A DNA stretch of 64,000 bases. Origin: Thermanaerovibrio velox DSM 12556. Lineage in GTDB: Bacteria; Synergistota; Synergistia; Synergistales; Synergistaceae. Below are positions 60,412-64,000 of the stretch, piece by piece; the first letter of the stretch is position 1, and each line of letters opens with the position of its first letter. The DNA lies in assembly GCF_000237825.1 (NCBI RefSeq), contig NZ_CM001377.1:1302001-1366000 (forward strand), given 5' to 3'. The notes below the pieces were generated by a model. The model worked only from the letters and a program-made list of their open reading frames with translations. It was not told the origin of the DNA and searched no databases. The position numbers and the translations under genes were made by a program.

Positions 60412-60665
60412 CGGGCAAGCCAAACTCCTATCACTCCTCCCAAAAAAGTTCCAAGGTTGAAGTCCATGCTGAAACTAACCCTAAAGCTAAATGCTATGAC
60501 ATCCACATGGCCCGAGTCCAATCCGAAGGACAAGAGGTCTCGGAAGAGCGGGGCGGAGAAGGAGAACATCTGCATCATCTTGCCCGCGAAACCGCCCATC
60601 ATTAGACATAGTATGACTACGATCCAGCCGGGGATGCCCTTCTGAAGCCCCTTGGCCATCCTCAT
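60408..60665 (-). CDS. DUF4321 small membrane protein
   Basis: An 85-aa protein with two membrane helices (WIVVILCLMMGGFAGKMM and FNLGTFLGGVIGVWLA) and a short loop between them, matching the small DUF4321 family often found beside maf in Firmicutes and relatives. ATG 60665 overlaps the uppP stop as ATGA and its own stop overlaps maf. A longer frame from 60815 runs inside uppP and is not real. Function unknown. Confidence 0.8.
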   Translation of the reverse strand: MRMAKGLQKGIPGWIVVILCLMMGGFAGKMMQMFSFSAPLFRDLLSFGLDSGHVDVIAFSFRVSFSMDFNLGTFLGGVIGVWLAR

Positions 60666-61474
60666 ACACCGAGCAAGGAGAAACCCACCACCGCGGTACC
60701 AAGCAATAAGCAGTAGGCACCAAACATCCACCAGGCCCTGAAGAGGGAGACCCGTCTTAAAGCCACAAGGGAGAGGAAACCCGCGGCCCCAGCGGCCACG
60801 AAACCTATGGGCCACCCATGGGGGAGGGACGAAAGGAACGCGGCGTATCCCCCGCCGTCAAAGACCTCAACCAGGGTAGCCCCGATCACCGCAGGAACCG
60901 ACAGGAGGAACGAGAACCGGAAGGCCTCCAAAGGTGAGAGACCCACCGCCAAGGCCGCCACTATGGTGCTGCCGGACCTGGATATACCGGGCATGACCGC
61001 TATGCCCTGAGCCAGTCCGACCACGAGTCCCACCATGAGCCCAACCTTCCTGGCTCCAGGGGGGATGAACCTGGAAACGGTGAGCACGATGCCGGTAACG
61101 ACCAAACCGGCACCAACCCAAAGGGAGTTCTGGGACGCGGTCTCCACCAGGGGCTTGAGGGGAAGGCCCACCAAGGCGGTCACCACGGTGCCTGCGATCA
61201 CCGCCCATCCATACCTCCATCCCTCAGAGGACCTGGCATCCTCCGAGAAGAACCCCCAAAGGAAATCCCGGAGGAACCTAAGCATGTCTACGGCGAAGTA
61301 CGCCACCACCGCAAGCAAGGTTGCCATGTGGAGGATCAGGTCGAAACCCATCTGGGGCCCCTTAATGCCCAAGAAGATCTGCACCAGCGCCAGGTGCCCG
61401 GAGCTGCTTATGGGCAGGAACTCGGAGAAACCCTGCACCAACCCCAGGAGCACAGGGTACAAAACAACCCCCAT
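60662..61474 (-). CDS. uppP: Undecaprenyl-diphosphate phosphatase UppP (BacA)
   Basis: A 270-aa integral membrane phosphatase that recycles the undecaprenyl carrier for wall and polymer synthesis. Seen: the catalytic motifs FSEFLPISSSGHLALV near the N-terminus and MPGISRSGSTIVAAL in the second half, with about eight hydrophobic helices. The start at 61474 overlaps the transporter stop (TGATG). Placement near csaB, DUF5693 and the division genes fits envelope building. Confidence 0.95.
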   Translation of the reverse strand: MGVVLYPVLLGLVQGFSEFLPISSSGHLALVQIFLGIKGPQMGFDLILHMATLLAVVAYFAVDMLRFLRDFLWGFFSEDARSSEGWRYGWAVIAGTVVTALVGLPLKPLVETASQNSLWVGAGLVVTGIVLTVSRFIPPGARKVGLMVGLVVGLAQGIAVMPGISRSGSTIVAALAVGLSPLEAFRFSFLLSVPAVIGATLVEVFDGGGYAAFLSSLPHGWPIGFVAAGAAGFLSLVALRRVSLFRAWWMFGAYCLLLGTAVVGFSLLGV

Positions 61475-63102
61475 CAAGCCTCGCACACCTCCTGCCCTCT
61501 CACCTTAGCCATGTCCATGACCACGCAGGCCAGGTTATGGGCATGGTCCCCAACCCGCTCAAGGTTGCTCAAGATGTCTATGAACACCACCCCGGCCCCT
61601 GGGCTGCACTTGCCGTGGTTAAGCCTGTCGATGTGTCGGGCCCTGAGACGCTTTTCCATCTCGTCCACCCGGTCCTCAAGCTCCATTACCTCCCCCGCCA
61701 GGCACAGGTCCTCCTTGTCCAAGGCCTCAATGCTCTTGCTCACCGCCTCGTAAACCAGGGAGAACATCTCCTCGAACTCCTTCATGGCGGACTCCGTGAA
61801 CTTAAGGTTATGGTCCCTCATATACTGGTACATCTCGACCAGGTTAGTGGAGTGATCCCCCATCCGCTCTATGTCCCCAACCCCGTTTATGCAGGAGTTC
61901 AGGAGGAACGAGAGGTCCGATGAGAGGCCCTTCTGGCCGAGCTCCGTCCCGTAACGGACTATCTCATGGGTGAGCTCGTTCACTATCTTTTCGGTGTTAA
62001 GGACGTCGGCCGCGCTGGAATCACTCCATTTAACGATGGCCCCCCTGCATCCCTCAAGCATTGACTTGGCAAAGTAGCCCATCCGGACCATCTCCTTCTT
62101 GAGGGCGTCCAGGGCGGCGGCGGGTGAAGCGGATATCAGGTTACGATCCAGGAAGGCGGGTCCGTAAACCTTAACCACCCCGTCGTCTGGGACTATGCGC
62201 CTTATCAGGTTCACGTAGGGTTTCACGAATGGGAGGAATATCAGGGTGTTCGCCACGTTGAAGAAGGTATGAGCGTTGGCCACCTGCCGTGATATGTCCG
62301 AAGCAGTGAGGGCTATGAGCTTGGAATACCATGGCAGCAGGGGCAGCATGATCAAGGTTCCAAGCACGTTGAACATCACATGGCACGCTGCCGCCTGTTT
62401 GGCGGACCTGTTGCCTCCCAAGGAGGCCAGCACCGCCGTTATGGTGGTGCCTATGTTGTCGCCCAAGATAAAGGCTATCGCCACGTTCAGGGGCATGAAG
62501 CCCTGAGACGCCATGGCCATGGTAAGCCCCACGGTGGCGGAGCTGGATTGAATCACCATGGTGACCGCCGTGCCCGCGAAGACCGCCCAAATGGGATGGT
62601 GCCTAAAGGGCATGAACAGGTCATCCCTGCCCTTCAAGAAGGACATGGAGTCCCCCATGATGTGCATCCCTATGAACAGTATGCCGAACCCTGCAAGCCC
62701 GGCCCCTATCTCCCGCTGGCGTTTCGTCTTGGACATGAGGAAGAGAAAGGCCCCGATCAACACGCACAGGTAGGCGATGTCGGTTATCTTGAAGGCCATT
62801 ATCTGGGCCGTCACGGTTGTGCCTATGTTGGCCCCCATTATCACCCCAAAGGCCTGATAAAGGGTCATGAGCCCCGCGTGGACAAAGCTCACCACCATGA
62901 CGGTGGTAGCGCTGCTGCTCTGAATAATGGTGGTGACCGCAGTACCCACTATAACCCCTTTGATGGGAGTTCCCGTGAGCTTGGCTATGAGACGTCTCAG
63001 ACGATCCCCTGCCAGGTTCTGCAGGGAGTCTCCCATGACCTTTATTCCGTAGATCAACATCCCCACTCCGCCCAAGAGCTGAAGAAGGACCTTGAAGGAC
63101 AT
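61474..63102 (-). CDS. Na/Pi cotransporter family protein with PhoU-like domain
   Basis: A 542-aa sodium-phosphate cotransporter homologue. Two inverted repeats each carry the QSSSAT motif (TTIIQSSSATTVMVVSF and TMVIQSSSATVGLTMA), spread over about nine membrane helices (1-310). The C-terminal 200 residues are a soluble PhoU-like helical domain (IERMGDHSTNLVEM and LERVGDHAHNLA). It probably imports phosphate or sets phosphate balance. ATG 63102 has GGAGGGG upstream. RNase J lies upstream in the same direction (75 bp). Confidence 0.94.
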   Translation of the reverse strand: MSFKVLLQLLGGVGMLIYGIKVMGDSLQNLAGDRLRRLIAKLTGTPIKGVIVGTAVTTIIQSSSATTVMVVSFVHAGLMTLYQAFGVIMGANIGTTVTAQIMAFKITDIAYLCVLIGAFLFLMSKTKRQREIGAGLAGFGILFIGMHIMGDSMSFLKGRDDLFMPFRHHPIWAVFAGTAVTMVIQSSSATVGLTMAMASQGFMPLNVAIAFILGDNIGTTITAVLASLGGNRSAKQAAACHVMFNVLGTLIMLPLLPWYSKLIALTASDISRQVANAHTFFNVANTLIFLPFVKPYVNLIRRIVPDDGVVKVYGPAFLDRNLISASPAAALDALKKEMVRMGYFAKSMLEGCRGAIVKWSDSSAADVLNTEKIVNELTHEIVRYGTELGQKGLSSDLSFLLNSCINGVGDIERMGDHSTNLVEMYQYMRDHNLKFTESAMKEFEEMFSLVYEAVSKSIEALDKEDLCLAGEVMELEDRVDEMEKRLRARHIDRLNHGKCSPGAGVVFIDILSNLERVGDHAHNLACVVMDMAKVRGQEVCEA

Positions 63103-63177
63103 GTCTTACCCCTCCGGAGGTTTATTTTTTAGATGGCTTTTTGCTTACACAAAATCACAAAGACAGCAATCAAGATA

Positions 63178-64000
63178 TCACAGCCTGTTTATGAGGGGTA
63201 TTATGGAAGGATACCCCCTGGAGTAGCGGCTAAGCACCTCCCTCATCCTCTTCCTTATGGCGGTCTTGGCGGACTCATCCCCAGAGGGGCAGGATTCCAG
63301 TGCCCTTATGACCGCCCTCTCTAGCTCCCCGTAAAGGTCCTTTGCCTCTTGGCTATGCAGGAAGCCCCGGCTTTCCATCTTAACGTCCCGCACAGAACCG
63401 TCCTGGCCCAAAAGCACCGATACCGCCAGGACCCCATCAAGGGCCAGCTCCCTGCGCTCCTTGAGCAGGCTACCCTGGAACTCACCCATGGCAAGGCCGT
63501 CCACCATTATTGCCCCCGCCTGGACTCGGCCGTCCACCCTTCCCTTCCCCTGGGATGTCAATGTCAGCACGTCCCCGTTCGAAAGGACAAAGACCTCCTT
63601 GGAGGGGACCCCCAGATCCCTGGCGAGCTGGGCATGTCTCACCAAATGCCGGTACTCCCCGTGAACCGGGGCGAAGCACTTGGGCTTGATGAGGCTTATC
63701 ATCATCTTTAGCTCCTCCCTGGAGGCGTGACCGGACACGTGTATGGCCTGATCCCTTTCGTACACCACCTCACACCCGCAGGAGAAGAGCATGTTGATGG
63801 TCCGGCTCACCAGCTTCTCGTTCCCTGGGATAGGGGTGGCGGATATTATCACCAGATCCCTCTGTCCCAGTCGGATCTGCCGGTGCTCTCCCTTGCTCAT
63901 GAGCACGAGCCCAGAGAAGGGTTCCCCTTGGCTTCCCGTGGTGAGCACCACCACCCGGTTTGGGGACATGCGGTCCGCCTCCTGGGCGGGGACGAAAAGG
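63178..64000 (-). CDS. rnj: Ribonuclease J, 5' end cut by window edge
   Basis: The C-terminal 273 codons of a beta-CASP metallo-lactamase RNase J, an endo- and 5'-exoribonuclease in mRNA decay and rRNA maturation. Seen: RVVVLTTGSQGEPFSG, IISATPIPGNEKLV, HVSGHASREELKMMI and KCFAPVHGEYRHLVRHAQLA, the conserved RNase J blocks, followed by the C-terminal helical domain. The reading frame stays open to the right edge and the metallo-lactamase HxHxDH motif lies beyond it. Confidence 0.93.
   Translation of the reverse strand, partial: LFVPAQEADRMSPNRVVVLTTGSQGEPFSGLVLMSKGEHRQIRLGQRDLVIISATPIPGNEKLVSRTINMLFSCGCEVVYERDQAIHVSGHASREELKMMISLIKPKCFAPVHGEYRHLVRHAQLARDLGVPSKEVFVLSNGDVLTLTSQGKGRVDGRVQAGAIMVDGLAMGEFQGSLLKERRELALDGVLAVSVLLGQDGSVRDVKMESRGFLHSQEAKDLYGELERAVIRALESCPSGDESAKTAIRKRMREVLSRYSRGYPSIIPLINRL

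Overview
The window is a gene-dense bacterial chromosome segment of roughly 60% G+C. It has no mobile element, CRISPR array, rRNA or tRNA that I can see. The organism is most likely a thermophilic or fermentative member of Synergistota (Thermanaerovibrio-like). This is an inference from heavy use of ATA and AGG codons, frequent TTG/GTG starts with strong GGAGG sites, an A/V-type ATPase, many peptidases, a CsaB/S-layer type envelope cluster, and DUF5693, DUF4403 and DUF4321 proteins. No sequence search was possible, so the taxon is not proven.

Layout. 1-7 kb: comB (cut by the left edge), a universal stress protein, an unknown 145-aa protein, a YitT transporter, then a leftward set of YchF, an Old Yellow Enzyme homologue, an M55-like protein that has lost its metal ligands, and a ROK kinase. 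6.9-13.3 kb: a CheY-like receiver, feoA-feoB-truD, and a leftward block of FecCD/BtuCD-type ABC genes with a CobT-like protein, probably for corrinoid or siderophore uptake and salvage. 13.4-22.1 kb: a complete A/V-type ATPase operon in the order D-G/H-C-I-K-F-E-A-B with a recognisable promoter. 22.1-31.2 kb: a short LacI regulator, the DUF2207/LemA pair, an M18 aminopeptidase, a zinc-ribbon membrane protein, a DEAD-box helicase behind a promoter and hairpin leader, and an NlpC/P60 hydrolase. 31.2-43 kb: homoserine dehydrogenase, an exported SAM hydrolase-like protein, DUF4403, RecD2, L-cysteine desulfidase, an amidohydrolase, a leucyl aminopeptidase and an FAD oxidoreductase. 43-48.2 kb: an exported M16 protease and a RACo-like corrinoid activator divergent from a small Cys-rich protein. 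48.3-64 kb: one long leftward cluster, largely for envelope and division: RNase J (cut), Na/Pi transporter, UppP, DUF4321, Maf, DUF5693, CsaB, two transketolase-like halves, FtsE, FtsX, an EnvC-like M23 protein, CtpA, YibQ, PurA, RimI.

Two normally important genes, ychF and the ATPase C-subunit gene, are broken by single-base shifts in homopolymers (G8 and A7). These look like sequencing errors, but slippage is possible. The most unusual content is a set of family members whose active sites appear rebuilt or lost: the M55-like protein, the transketolase-like pair, a DEGD-variant DEAD-box helicase and an unusual ATPase K subunit. Two hairpins near the helicase look regulatory; in one, the 3' arm carries the ribosome binding site of the next gene.
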